Shown: piece by piece, positions 1 through 7,598 of the stretch
How the letters are laid out: each line of letters begins with the position of its first letter
How positions within the stretch are numbered: the stretch's first letter is position 1
DNA from: Candidatus Colimorpha enterica
GTDB lineage: Bacteria > Bacillota > Clostridia > Oscillospirales > CAG-272
Reading direction: 5' to 3'
Length of the DNA stretch: 9,244 bases
Assembly (NCBI GenBank): GCA_000433515.1
Contig: FR891122.1
Coordinates: 1-9,244 of the forward strand
Notes under the pieces: generated by a model
What the model saw: the letters and a program-made list of their open reading frames with translations, nothing else
Told to the model about the DNA's origin: nothing
Databases searched by the model: none
Made by a program: the position numbers and the translations under genes

Positions 1-2
1 TG

Positions 3-113
3 AAAAGCAAAAAAGTATTACCGTTAATCATGCTTCTGTTTGTAGCTCTAATGTTTCGTGGACTGAAAAGACAGCAGAATGGTTGTGAGCAGAAACAAAA
101 AGCAGACTGCTAA
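3..113 (+). CDS. Possible small ORF open at the left edge (unidentified)
   Basis: A reading frame open from the left edge runs to a TAA at 111-113. It reads as a lysine-rich start, a hydrophobic stretch (LPLIMLLFVALMF), then a polar tail with two cysteines. Base 1 follows a would-be A, so an ATG could sit exactly across the window edge, giving about 37 residues that look like a small membrane-anchored or signal-peptide-bearing protein. A second frame is also open from the left edge and stops at 86-88, so it is unclear which is translated. I do not recognise either product. The terminator at 147-180 shows that a plus-strand transcript ends here, which supports some gene upstream but not this frame in particular. 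Confidence 0.25.
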   Translation, partial: KSKKVLPLIMLLFVALMFRGLKRQQNGCEQKQKADC

Positions 114-146
114 GATGTTGAATAGACTTTTTTATTGCTGACTGAT

Positions 147-180
147 AAAGATGCTACCTATCCAGGTGGCATCTTTTTTT
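147..180 (+). terminator. Rho-independent terminator
   Basis: GATGCTACC (150-158) pairs with GGTGGCATC (165-173) with one G-T wobble around a 6-nt loop. Three further A-T pairs extend the stem on the outside, and seven T residues (174-180) follow. This is a classic intrinsic terminator for a plus-strand unit that begins outside the window. It insulates the hsd operon from upstream transcription. Confidence 0.87.
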
Positions 181-247
181 ACACTTTGGTCTTAACGAGC
201 TATTTCTATTTCTGCTTTTTAGTTGCGGACTGATGTCTGAACAAAAA

Positions 248-285
248 TCGCAAATATTTGCGACACTTGATTAAATATCTTGCGA
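248..285. promoter_or_regulatory. Palindrome plus repeat upstream of the hsd promoter, candidate operator
   Basis: TCGCAAATATTTGCGA (248-263) is a perfect 16-bp palindrome. A similar sequence, AAATATCTTGCGA, recurs at 273-285, about 21-22 bp (two helical turns) after AAATATTTGCGA at 252-263. The second copy ends 6 bp before the -35 hexamer of the promoter serving the HTH gene at 384. Palindromes on the same DNA face next to a promoter are typical operators. The likeliest binder is the adjacent small HTH protein or a host regulator, but this is inference. The rest of 181-291 shows no gene or other structure I can support. Confidence 0.4.
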
Positions 286-291
286 ACTTCG

Positions 292-320
292 TTGCATTTG
301 TGCCTTTCTTGTGATATAAT
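292..320 (+). promoter_or_regulatory. Sigma-A-type promoter of the HTH-hsd operon
   Basis: The -10 box is a perfect TATAAT (315-320) preceded by TG one base upstream (312-313), an extended -10. A partial -35, TTGCAT (292-297), lies exactly 17 bp upstream. Transcription would start near 327, leaving a leader of about 57 nt before the ATG at 384. No other convincing promoter precedes hsdM, so this probably drives the whole operon through hsdR. Confidence 0.8.
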
Positions 321-383
321 GTTTAATGGTATTTTGTACGAACACGATAGAGATAAACTTTTCGATATGTTGGAGGTAACATT

Positions 384-596
384 ATGCGAGTAAGTTACAA
401 GAAACTATGGAAACTTTTAATTGATCTTAATATGAGCAAGTCTGACTTAAGAAAAGCTACCGGACTCGCAACCGGAACCATGACGAAACTCCGCAGAGAT
501 GAAGATATTTCAATGGATGCTATTAAGAGAATCTGTAAGGTTTGTGATTGCAATATCGGTGACATTATGGATGTTCTTCCCGAAGATGAATCATAA
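384..596 (+). CDS. Small XRE-family HTH regulator (XRE-A), putative controller of the Type I R-M operon
   Basis: A 70-residue protein made almost entirely of one Cro/C1-type helix-turn-helix domain of the short type (HTH_26-like). SKSDLRKATGLATGTMTKL (residues 18-36) is the helix-turn-helix core, and the C-terminal part (CDCNIGDIMDVLPED) is the usual end of this subfamily. There is no effector or dimerisation domain beyond it. GGAGG at 372-376 lies 7 nt before the ATG and fixes the start. It is the first gene of the operon, 76 bp before hsdM. Small Cro-like proteins in this position often act as controllers that set the timing of methylase and nuclease expression; that role here is inferred from position. 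Its 3' end coincides with the inverted 36-nt repeat described separately. Confidence 0.9.
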   Translation: MRVSYKKLWKLLIDLNMSKSDLRKATGLATGTMTKLRRDEDISMDAIKRICKVCDCNIGDIMDVLPEDES

Positions 597-629
597 GTCC
601 GTTTTATGGGACACTTATAATGATAGGAT
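594..629 (+). repeat. 36-nt motif, copy A (inverted relative to copy B at 8156-8191)
   Basis: Beginning at the TAA stop of the upstream HTH gene, this sequence starts TAAGTCCGTTTTATGGGACA and ends with TGATAGGAT. Aligned without gaps to the minus strand from 8191 down to 8156 it matches at 30 of 36 positions, including 19 of the first 20. It contains a short dyad, GTCC (597-600) and GGAC (609-612), with an 8-nt spacer. The sequence before the TAA is unrelated between the copies, so the similarity starts abruptly at the stop codon. Function unknown. It could be a regulatory site between regulator and effector gene, a recombination site, or a cassette junction. Confidence 0.7.
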
Positions 630-672
630 ATACTTGTATTTGAGTAACTAATAGAATGTGGAGGTAATACAA

Positions 673-2247
673 ATGGCAAAAGCTGCTGCTAAACCCAAGA
701 AAGAAATAACGATGGAAGAAGCACTATGGAAGTCTGCTGATAAACTTCGTGGCTCTGTTGAGCCTGCCGAGTATAAGCACGTGGTTCTTAGTCTTTTCTT
801 CCTTAAATTTGCAAGTGATAAATTTGAAGCACAGAGAAAGACTATCGCTGAAAAGTTTGGTGAGAAGTTTATCGACAATGTTGCCTTCTATACAAAGGAC
901 AATGTTTTCTTCCTTCCTGAAGAAAGCCGTTGGTCTTTTATCATAGACAATGCAAAGCAAGATGATATTGCTTTGAAAATAGATACTGCTCTTTACAATA
1001 TAGAAAAGGCAAACCCTGCACTTAAAGGAGCGTTACCTGACAACTATTATTCGAGATTACATATTGATACTGCGAAGCTCGCTTCTTTGCTTGATGAAAT
1101 TAACCGTATCAATACTGACGATGCAGAGAACGACATTATCGGTCGTGTGTATGAATATTTCTTGAGCAAGTTTGCTCTTGCAGAAGGTAAAGGCAAAGGA
1201 GAGTTCTACACTCCCAAATGTATTGTTAATCTGATTGCTGAAATGCTTGAACCTTATGACGGAACTCTTTACGATCCTTGTTGTGGTTCCGGTGGTATGT
1301 TTGTTCAGTCTATGAAGTTCGTTGAAGCTCATAGCGGCAACAAAAAGAAAGTTTCTATCTACGGTCAGGAATACACAAATACCACTTTCAAGCTTGCAAA
1401 GATGAACTTGGCTATTCGTGGTATCGCCGCAAATCTCGGTGAAATGGCTGCCAACACTTTCTCTAACGACCAACACAAAGACCTGAAAGCAGATTACATT
1501 ATGGCTAACCCGCCTTTCAATCAGAAGGAATGGAGAGCCGACAATGAACTGATTGATGATCCACGTTGGAACGGTTACGAAGTGCCGCCCACAAGCAACG
1601 CTAACTATGGTTGGATATTGAATATCGTATCTAAACTCTCTCAGAACGGAGTTGCAGGCTTCTTGCTTGCTAACGGCGCTTTGTCCGATGATGGAACAGA
1701 GCTGAGGATTAGAGAGCAACTTATTAGAAATAATCTCGTAGAAGCAATTATAATTCTTCCGAGAAGCCTTTTCTATACAACCGATATTAGCGTTACCCTT
1801 TGGATTCTCAACAAGAATAAAAAGGCTCGTGTAGTTGAGCAAAACGGGCAACTCAAACGCTACCGTAATCGAGAGAAAGAAATCCTCTTTATGGATCTTC
1901 GTCAAATGGGCAGTCCTTACGAAAAGAAGTACATAGAGCTGACTGAAGAAGATAGAGCGAAAGTTACTTCTGTATATCACGCTTGGCAGCAAGAAGGATA
2001 TGAAGAAACTTATCAGGATGTACCGGAGTTCTGCTATTCTGCATCTTTTGAAGAAGTGGAGCAGAAAGGCTTTACTCTTGTGCCGAGTCGTTACATTGAG
2101 TTTGTCAACAGAGATGAGAATATCGACTTTGATACTAAGATGAAAACGCTGCAAGGAGAACTGAAAGAACTTCTTGTTGCAGAAGAAAAGTCAAAAGCCG
2201 ACCTTCTTGCAGTCTTTAAGGAGTTGGGTTATGAAATCAATTTATAA
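673..2247 (+). CDS. hsdM: Type I restriction-modification system, DNA methyltransferase (M) subunit
   Basis: This subunit transfers a methyl group from S-adenosylmethionine to the exocyclic N6 of adenine. With HsdS it forms the modification enzyme (M2S1), and with HsdR the restriction complex. The protein is 524 residues, the usual HsdM size. Residues 1-150 are the helical N-terminal HsdM domain. The catalytic N6-adenine methylase domain follows, with YTPKCIV (179-185), the SAM-binding motif DPCCGSGGMF (201-210) and the catalytic NPPF (279-282). A helical tail at about 475-524 suits contact with HsdS. An in-frame GTG at 658 exists, but GGAGG at 660-664 lies 8 nt before the ATG at 673, so 673 is the start. 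It overlaps hsdS by 17 nt, implying coupled translation. No damage is visible. Confidence 0.97.
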   Translation: MAKAAAKPKKEITMEEALWKSADKLRGSVEPAEYKHVVLSLFFLKFASDKFEAQRKTIAEKFGEKFIDNVAFYTKDNVFFLPEESRWSFIIDNAKQDDIALKIDTALYNIEKANPALKGALPDNYYSRLHIDTAKLASLLDEINRINTDDAENDIIGRVYEYFLSKFALAEGKGKGEFYTPKCIVNLIAEMLEPYDGTLYDPCCGSGGMFVQSMKFVEAHSGNKKKVSIYGQEYTNTTFKLAKMNLAIRGIAANLGEMAANTFSNDQHKDLKADYIMANPPFNQKEWRADNELIDDPRWNGYEVPPTSNANYGWILNIVSKLSQNGVAGFLLANGALSDDGTELRIREQLIRNNLVEAIIILPRSLFYTTDISVTLWILNKNKKARVVEQNGQLKRYRNREKEILFMDLRQMGSPYEKKYIELTEEDRAKVTSVYHAWQQEGYEETYQDVPEFCYSASFEEVEQKGFTLVPSRYIEFVNRDENIDFDTKMKTLQGELKELLVAEEKSKADLLAVFKELGYEINL

Positions 2248-3388
2248 ATCTATTGGCGAATTAGTCGAAAGAATAGACCAACGTAATACTGACGGGACTG
2301 TTACCAACCTGATCGGCGTTAGTATTGATAAGAAGTTTATCAATTCTGTTGCTAATGTAATAGGGACAGACTTAACAAAATATAAGGTCATTGAAAAATA
2401 CGATTTTGCAGTCAGTCTTATGCAGGTGAGCAGAGATGAAAAAATCCCCGTTGCTTGTCAAAAAGAATATGATAAAGCAATAATGTCACCGGCATACCCA
2501 ATATTTCGTGTTAAAGATACAAGTGTTGTTCTCCCTGAATATTTGGAAATGTGGTTTATGCGACCTGAGTTTGACCGTGAGGCATCATTTATTGCGGTTG
2601 GTGGTGTGCGTGGCAGTATGCCTTGGGAAGAATTTGCGAATATGAAGCTTCCCGTTCCTTCTATTGAAGAACAGCGTGAAATAGTAAATAGCTATATGAC
2701 TTTAACTGACAGAATTGCTTTGAAGAAGCAGATAAATGATAATTTAGAAGCGACAGCCCGTACTATTTACAAGTCATACTTCGTTGATTTTGAACCCTTC
2801 GACTTGGTTCAACCTGAGTCTTGGCAAGAAGTTACGATTGATGACATTGCAAAGGAAGTTGTTTGTGGGAAAACTCCACCAACTGCGGATGCTGAGAACT
2901 ACGGTGGAAGTGTCCCGTTTATCACAATTCCTGATATGCACGGCAGCGTATATACCACTTCAACTGAACGATTCTTATCAGATAAAGGGGTTGCAACACA
3001 AGCAAACAAAACTTTACCTGAAAATAGTATCTGTGTTAGCTGTATCGCTTCGGTCGGTTTAGTATGTCTTACCGCTGAGCCAAGCCAAACCAATCAACAG
3101 ATTAACTCTATCGTATGCAAAAAGAAAATTAGTCCTTTCTATGTTTACATTAAGATGACTACACTTACTGAGTATCTTAAACAACTTGGTGCAGGCGGTA
3201 GCACAACGCTTAATGTCAACAAAACACTATTTGGGCAAATTCCAATTCTTTTACCTGATGAAACAGTAATGAATGAGTTTCACAGAAAAGTTGAACCGCT
3301 ATTTTCTACAATTAGAGAAAATCAATACGAGATACAACATTTAGAGTCTTTGAAATCATTACTTCTAACACAAATTTCAAGCCGCTAA
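2231..3388 (+). CDS. hsdS: Type I restriction-modification system, specificity (S) subunit
   Basis: HsdS recognises the bipartite DNA target of the Type I complex. The 385-residue protein has the full two-half layout. TRD1 spans about 1-145. The first conserved helical region runs from about 145 to 192 (SIEEQREIVNSYMTLTDRI onward). TRD2 runs from about 198 to 343 and includes GKTPPTADAENYGGSVPFIT and GGSTTLNVNKTLFGQIPI. A second helical spacer at about 344-385 ends in LKSLLLTQISSR. AAGGAG at 2218-2223 lies 7 nt before the ATG at 2231, so this start is chosen over an in-frame ATG at 2174 deep inside hsdM. The two helical regions set the spacing between the half-sites; the actual target cannot be read from the sequence. 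The TRD2 half looks more AT-rich than hsdM or hsdR, as expected where target domains are exchanged. Confidence 0.95.
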   Translation: MKSIYKSIGELVERIDQRNTDGTVTNLIGVSIDKKFINSVANVIGTDLTKYKVIEKYDFAVSLMQVSRDEKIPVACQKEYDKAIMSPAYPIFRVKDTSVVLPEYLEMWFMRPEFDREASFIAVGGVRGSMPWEEFANMKLPVPSIEEQREIVNSYMTLTDRIALKKQINDNLEATARTIYKSYFVDFEPFDLVQPESWQEVTIDDIAKEVVCGKTPPTADAENYGGSVPFITIPDMHGSVYTTSTERFLSDKGVATQANKTLPENSICVSCIASVGLVCLTAEPSQTNQQINSIVCKKKISPFYVYIKMTTLTEYLKQLGAGGSTTLNVNKTLFGQIPILLPDETVMNEFHRKVEPLFSTIRENQYEIQHLESLKSLLLTQISSR

Positions 3389-3420
3389 ATTATCATTTAT
3401 CGAACAGAAAGGAGAAAACA

Positions 3421-4290
3421 ATGGGCAATTATACTGTTGATGAACACTACATATCCCAATTCATCATTAGATATTTTACTGATGAAAATGGAAAAGTACG
3501 AGTGATCAACAAGAGTAAAGAACCGATAGAACCTTACAGTTCGTTGCCTTCAAGTTTGTTTTACTCCTGCAATCTTTATGAAACTAAAAACAATGACGGA
3601 ACTTACTTTGATAGAAACGCCATTGAAAAAGACTTTGCTGATTTTGAGGGGATGCTATCTACAGAGTTACCCCAAATTATCAAGCGAGCAGATGAAAAGC
3701 AAAAGTTAAGTCGCTATCAGATTAAATGCTTGGCGGATCTCGTGGCTTTTCAATTAGTTCGCCTACCTTTTATCCGAAACCTCTTTTATGACTCAAATAG
3801 CAATATTGCGGATAGTACAGAAAGAAATTTACAAACCAATGCGATGTATCGAATTGTGATAGATTCTCCGGAAAGTGGATTTAATTATTTGGATAATAAC
3901 GATTTTACACTTTCGGAGGATGCAAAAAACAATATCCGTGAAACCAAAGCAAATACAACTGTATATGATTTTATAAATAGCGAGTGTAATGTCTATTTAA
4001 TTAAAGCAGAATCAGATGCGTTTTGTATTGGGGATTTTCCTGTGCTTATTGATGAATTTACAAATGCAAAGTATGTATATCCCGTATCGCCGCATTTTGC
4101 AATAGTCTGTTCTCTGACAGAACCTAACGATGTAGAAGAATACGATACTATTCGATATGTGAAAAAGGATATGGTTTCGTTAATCAATCAAAGAATGATC
4201 GAAAAAGCTGAACGGTTTATCGCTTTTTGTTATAAAGATGAAGCGTATATGGTAGGCGAAGTCCAAAAAGCATTGAGAGGAATGAAGTGA
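3421..4290 (+). CDS. DUF4238-like protein embedded in the Type I R-M operon
   Basis: A 289-residue soluble protein with no signal peptide or membrane segment. The N-terminus has the DUF4238 signature (DEHYISQFIIRYFTDENGK, residues 7-25, like the H-Y-x-P-Q-F-x-L-R-x-F pattern of that family). A helical stretch at about 62-92 follows, then the typical distal block CIGDFPVLI (202-210) and YPVSPHFAIVCSL (220-232). The biochemical function of the family is not established. AAAGGAG ends 6 nt before the ATG at 3421, 32 bp after hsdS. It stops 3 bp before the hsdR ATG, so it is co-transcribed and probably translationally coupled to hsdR. It appears clearly more AT-rich than hsdM and hsdR, suggesting separate acquisition. 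A role as accessory defence effector or modulator of restriction is inference. An unrelated cargo gene is the alternative. Confidence 0.82.
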   Translation: MGNYTVDEHYISQFIIRYFTDENGKVRVINKSKEPIEPYSSLPSSLFYSCNLYETKNNDGTYFDRNAIEKDFADFEGMLSTELPQIIKRADEKQKLSRYQIKCLADLVAFQLVRLPFIRNLFYDSNSNIADSTERNLQTNAMYRIVIDSPESGFNYLDNNDFTLSEDAKNNIRETKANTTVYDFINSECNVYLIKAESDAFCIGDFPVLIDEFTNAKYVYPVSPHFAIVCSLTEPNDVEEYDTIRYVKKDMVSLINQRMIEKAERFIAFCYKDEAYMVGEVQKALRGMK

Positions 4291-4293
4291 AAT

Positions 4294-7200
4294 ATGACGA
4301 ACTTTAATGAACACGCATTAGAAATGTCAATAATGCAGTTATTCAAAGAGCAAGGTTACACTTACATAAGTGGCGACCAAATTCACAGAGAACGAACAGA
4401 GGTACTACTTGCTGATGATCTCAAGCAATACCTCTACTCTCGTTATGCCAAAGATGGCATTACACCGAGCGAGGTTGAGAGTATAGTACTTATGCTCCGC
4501 AACACTTCCGGCACTCTGTACGAAGCTAATAAGGCCATCTACAAAATGCTTTGTGACGGCTTTATCTTCAACCGTGAAGATAGAACACAAAAGGATATTT
4601 TCATTGAACTGATTGACTTTGAAAACCCCGAAAACAACATTTTCAAGGCAGTAAATCAGTTTGAAATTGTAGGTATGAATAATCAAATGCGAATCCCTGA
4701 CGGAATCGTATTTGTTAATGGTATTCCCGTTGTTGTGCTTGAGTTCAAGAGTGCAATCAAAGAGAATACTACGATTATGGATGCCTACACTCAGCTTACA
4801 GTTCGTTATCGCCGTGACATTCCCGAAATTTTCAAGTACAACGCTTTTGTCGTTATTAGTGACGGAGCAAATAATAAATACGGCTCTTTGTTCAGCCCGT
4901 ATGACTTTTTCTATGCGTGGAGAAAAGTCGAAGCAAATGATGTAGAACTTGACGGTATCAATTCCCTTGTTACAATGATGCAGGGACTTTTCCGCAAGGA
5001 CCGTCTGCTTGCAGTTATTAAGGACTTCATCTATTTCCCTGATGCTTCGGATAAAGACTTAAAGATTGTGTGTCGCTATCCGCAGTTCTTCGCCGCAAAT
5101 AAGCTCTACGAAAATATTAAGGCACATTTGCGTCCTGAAGGTGACGGTAAGGGCGGCACATACTTTGGTGCAACTGGTTGTGGTAAGAGTTACACTATGA
5201 TGTTCCTTACCCGTATGCTGATGAAAAGCAAGTATTTTCGTTCTCCAACCATTTTGATTATTACCGACCGAACTGACCTTGATGACCAATTATCGAAGCA
5301 GTTTGTCGGTTCTAAAAGATATATCGGTGATGATACAGTCGTTAGTATTGACTCCCGTGAAAAACTCCGTCAGGAGCTGCAAGGAAGAACAAGCGGCGGT
5401 GTCTATATGACCACTATTCAGAAGTTCACCGAAGATCTGCAAATGCTCACAGATAGAACAAATGTCATTTGCATTTCCGATGAAGCACATCGTAGCCAAA
5501 TCAATCTTGATCAAAAGGTAAAGATTACAGATACGGGGGTTGAACGCACATACGGCTTCGCTAAGTATTTGCACGACTCTCTCCCCAACGCTACATATGT
5601 TGGTTTCACGGGAACGCCCGTTGATGCAACCATCGAAGTCTTTGGTGGCGTTGTAGATGCCTATACAATGACCGAAGCAGTCCGTGACGGCATTACTGTA
5701 AATCTTGTTTATGATGGTCGTGCAGCTCGTGTTACTCTCGATCAGGAAAAGATTAGACAGATTGAGGACTACTATGCTCAATGTGAGATTGAAGGAGCAA
5801 ACGAACACCAAATCGAAGAAAGCAAGAAAGCGGTTGCCAATATGGAAGTCATTATTGGCGATCCTGACAGACTCTGTGCAGTTGCTCAAGACTTTATCGA
5901 TCACTATGAGAATAGAGTCGCTGAAGGTGCGACTGTTGCGGGAAAAGCTATGTTTGTTTGTGCCAACCGTAACATTGCCTATGACCTTTATAAAATTATC
6001 GTTGAACTTCGACCCGAATGGGCAGTAAAGAAGATATGTGCTGACGGCGCAGAACTTACCGAAAAGGATAAGAAAGAACTAAAACCTATTGAGAAAGTTC
6101 GTATGGTCATGACTCGCAACAAGGATGACGAGCCTGAACTGTATGAAATGCTTGGAACAAAGGAAGACAGAAAAGAACTTGACCGTCAGTTCAAGAACAT
6201 TAAGTCCAATTTCAAAATTGCCATCGTTGTTGATATGTGGCTCACGGGATTTGACGTTCCTTCACTTGATACCATTTACATTGACAAGCCTATTCAGCAG
6301 CACACGCTTATTCAGACGATTTCTCGTGTTAATCGTGTGTATGAGGGTAAAGATAAGGGCTTGATTGTCGATTATATCGGTATTAAGAAAAATATGAATA
6401 TGGCACTCAAGAAGTACACGAACTTTGAGACGGAAGAATTTGAGGGCGTTGAACAGTCAATCACTATCGTTAAAGATCAATTAGAAGTGCTTGGGCAGAT
6501 GTTCCACAACTTCAATAGCAAAGACTTCTTTGAAGGCTCTCCGGTGGAACAACTCGCTTGCCTGAACAGAGCCGTAGAGTATGTTCAGCTCACGGAAGAA
6601 CTTGAAAGAAGATTTATGGCTGCGGTTAAGAGAATGAAGCAGGCGTTTAATCTTTGCAGTTCAAGCGATAAGTTTACTGATGATGACAAAGACCATATTG
6701 CTTTCTACTGTGCAGTTCGTTCCATTCTCTTTAAGCTGACAAAGGGTGATGCTCCTGATACAGCACAGATGAACGCAAGAGTTCGTGAACTCTTGGAGGG
6801 TGCCATTCAGTCGGACGGTATCGAGGAACTGTTTGAAACCGGAAAGCATATCTCCGTTGATATTTTCAGCGATGAGTATATGGATAAGATAAATGCTATC
6901 CAACTCCCGAACACAAAAATCAAGATTCTGCAAAGACTCTTATCTCAGGCTATTGAGGAATATAAGAAAGTCAATCGTATTATGAGCTTGGAGTTTGCAG
7001 AGAGAATGAAACGTGTGGTTGATGAATATAACAACCGCCGTAGAGATGAAGCCTTTGCTAATGAGGTACTTGACGATGTTGCCGAACAGCTTGCACAGCT
7101 CTTGGAAGAACTGAAAAAAGAAAAAGACTCTTTCAAGGATATGGGAATTGATTATGAGGAAAAAGCCTTCTATGACATTCTCAACGTTGTAGCTCGAAAG

Positions 7201-7434
7201 TATGAGTTTGAGTATCCCGATGACAAGATGATTGAACTGTCAAAGCGTATCAAACTTATTGTAGACGATAAATCTCGATATACCGATTGGTCTACTCGTG
7301 ATGATATTAAGGCGAACCTTCAGGTTGACCTCATTCTCTTGCTTGATGAGTTTGACTATCCACCCGTAACCATTGACGATGTTTACAAGGAAGTCTTGGA
7401 GCAGGCGGAAAACTTCAAGAAGTATGCTGATTAA
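4294..7434 (+). CDS. hsdR: Type I restriction-modification system, restriction/translocase (R) subunit
   Basis: HsdR translocates DNA using ATP and cleaves it far from the unmethylated target. The protein is 1046 residues, close to the EcoR124I R subunit. The N-terminal PD-(D/E)xK nuclease domain shows P135-D136 and E150-F-K152 (RIPDGIVFVNGIPVVVLEFK). Two RecA-like superfamily 2 helicase domains follow: Walker A GATGCGKS (292-299), DEAH box (396-399), GFTGTP (437-442), WLTGFDVPSLDT (649-660) and motif VI QTISRVNR (674-681). A helical C-terminal region (about 710-1046, with a charged likely coiled coil near 925-945) would dock on the M2S core. All key residues are present, so the enzyme should be active. 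The ATG is only 3 bp after the preceding stop, with a poor ribosome binding site, which suggests translational coupling that keeps nuclease output low. Confidence 0.97.
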   Translation: MTNFNEHALEMSIMQLFKEQGYTYISGDQIHRERTEVLLADDLKQYLYSRYAKDGITPSEVESIVLMLRNTSGTLYEANKAIYKMLCDGFIFNREDRTQKDIFIELIDFENPENNIFKAVNQFEIVGMNNQMRIPDGIVFVNGIPVVVLEFKSAIKENTTIMDAYTQLTVRYRRDIPEIFKYNAFVVISDGANNKYGSLFSPYDFFYAWRKVEANDVELDGINSLVTMMQGLFRKDRLLAVIKDFIYFPDASDKDLKIVCRYPQFFAANKLYENIKAHLRPEGDGKGGTYFGATGCGKSYTMMFLTRMLMKSKYFRSPTILIITDRTDLDDQLSKQFVGSKRYIGDDTVVSIDSREKLRQELQGRTSGGVYMTTIQKFTEDLQMLTDRTNVICISDEAHRSQINLDQKVKITDTGVERTYGFAKYLHDSLPNATYVGFTGTPVDATIEVFGGVVDAYTMTEAVRDGITVNLVYDGRAARVTLDQEKIRQIEDYYAQCEIEGANEHQIEESKKAVANMEVIIGDPDRLCAVAQDFIDHYENRVAEGATVAGKAMFVCANRNIAYDLYKIIVELRPEWAVKKICADGAELTEKDKKELKPIEKVRMVMTRNKDDEPELYEMLGTKEDRKELDRQFKNIKSNFKIAIVVDMWLTGFDVPSLDTIYIDKPIQQHTLIQTISRVNRVYEGKDKGLIVDYIGIKKNMNMALKKYTNFETEEFEGVEQSITIVKDQLEVLGQMFHNFNSKDFFEGSPVEQLACLNRAVEYVQLTEELERRFMAAVKRMKQAFNLCSSSDKFTDDDKDHIAFYCAVRSILFKLTKGDAPDTAQMNARVRELLEGAIQSDGIEELFETGKHISVDIFSDEYMDKINAIQLPNTKIKILQRLLSQAIEEYKKVNRIMSLEFAERMKRVVDEYNNRRRDEAFANEVLDDVAEQLAQLLEELKKEKDSFKDMGIDYEEKAFYDILNVVARKYEFEYPDDKMIELSKRIKLIVDDKSRYTDWSTRDDIKANLQVDLILLLDEFDYPPVTIDDVYKEVLEQAENFKKYAD

Positions 7435-7450
7435 GAAAGTAGGTAACAAA

Positions 7451-7501
7451 ATGAGAAACCTTATATTTCTATGTGATGAAAATGCACAAAGAGTACGCTA
7501 A
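7451..7501 (+). other. 16-codon ORF after hsdR, possible remnant
   Basis: ATG at 7451 to TAA at 7499-7501 encodes MRNLIFLCDENAQRVR. It is preceded by a weak GTAGGTAAC that resembles the GGAGGTAAC before XRE-A. It is 16 bp after the hsdR stop and just before a hairpin. It could be the 5' stub of a lost operon gene or chance; no function is claimed. Confidence 0.15.
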
Positions 7502-7515
7502 TCAATAGTTATTGT

Positions 7516-7552
7516 AATTTCCCTCGTGTTTTTTTGGAACACGAAGGAAATT
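7516..7552. terminator. Long hairpin after hsdR
   Basis: AATTTCCCTCGTGTT (7516-7530) pairs with AACACGAAGGAAATT (7538-7552): 15 positions with one C-A mismatch around a 7-nt loop containing most of a T run. There is no T tract after the stem on either strand, so it is not a textbook intrinsic terminator. It may act with the next hairpin at the end of the hsd operon, or protect the 3' end of the mRNA. Confidence 0.5.
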
Positions 7553-7560
7553 GGGAGAAA

Positions 7561-7598
7561 TAAAAATAGACCGTCTGCTCGTATTGAGTAGACGGTCT
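7561..7598 (-). terminator. Terminator of the minus-strand metallopeptidase operon
   Basis: AGACCGTCTGCTC (7568-7580) pairs with GAGTAGACGGTCT (7586-7598), 13 bp with one G-T wobble and a 5-nt loop. Read on the minus strand, the stem starts at the last base of the metallopeptidase stop codon and is followed by ATTTTTAT. On the plus strand it is followed only by a looser T-rich stretch, so it may also stop readthrough from hsdR. Confidence 0.8.

Noticed and set aside
1..88. Frame open from the left edge to TGA at 86-88 as the end of an identifiable gene
   Set aside because: Only 28 residues are visible and they do not match anything I recognise; it competes with the equally short frame ending at 113.
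616..621. TATAAT between XRE-A and hsdM as a separate hsdM promoter
   Set aside because: No acceptable -35 lies 16-18 bp upstream, and the hexamer is not conserved in the second copy of the 36-nt motif; a minor promoter cannot be excluded.
1057..2154. 365-codon open frame on the minus strand opposite hsdM
   Set aside because: It lies wholly antisense to a gene with all HsdM motifs, has no ribosome binding site, and its translation resembles no protein family I know.
2231..3388. Phase-variable specificity through hsdS inversion
   Set aside because: Only one hsdS gene is present, with no second copy, silent fragments or internal long inverted repeats, so no within-hsdS shuffling can be supported.
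5290..5904. 204-codon open frame on the minus strand opposite hsdR
   Set aside because: It is antisense to the helicase motifs of hsdR and is a codon-bias shadow without start signals.
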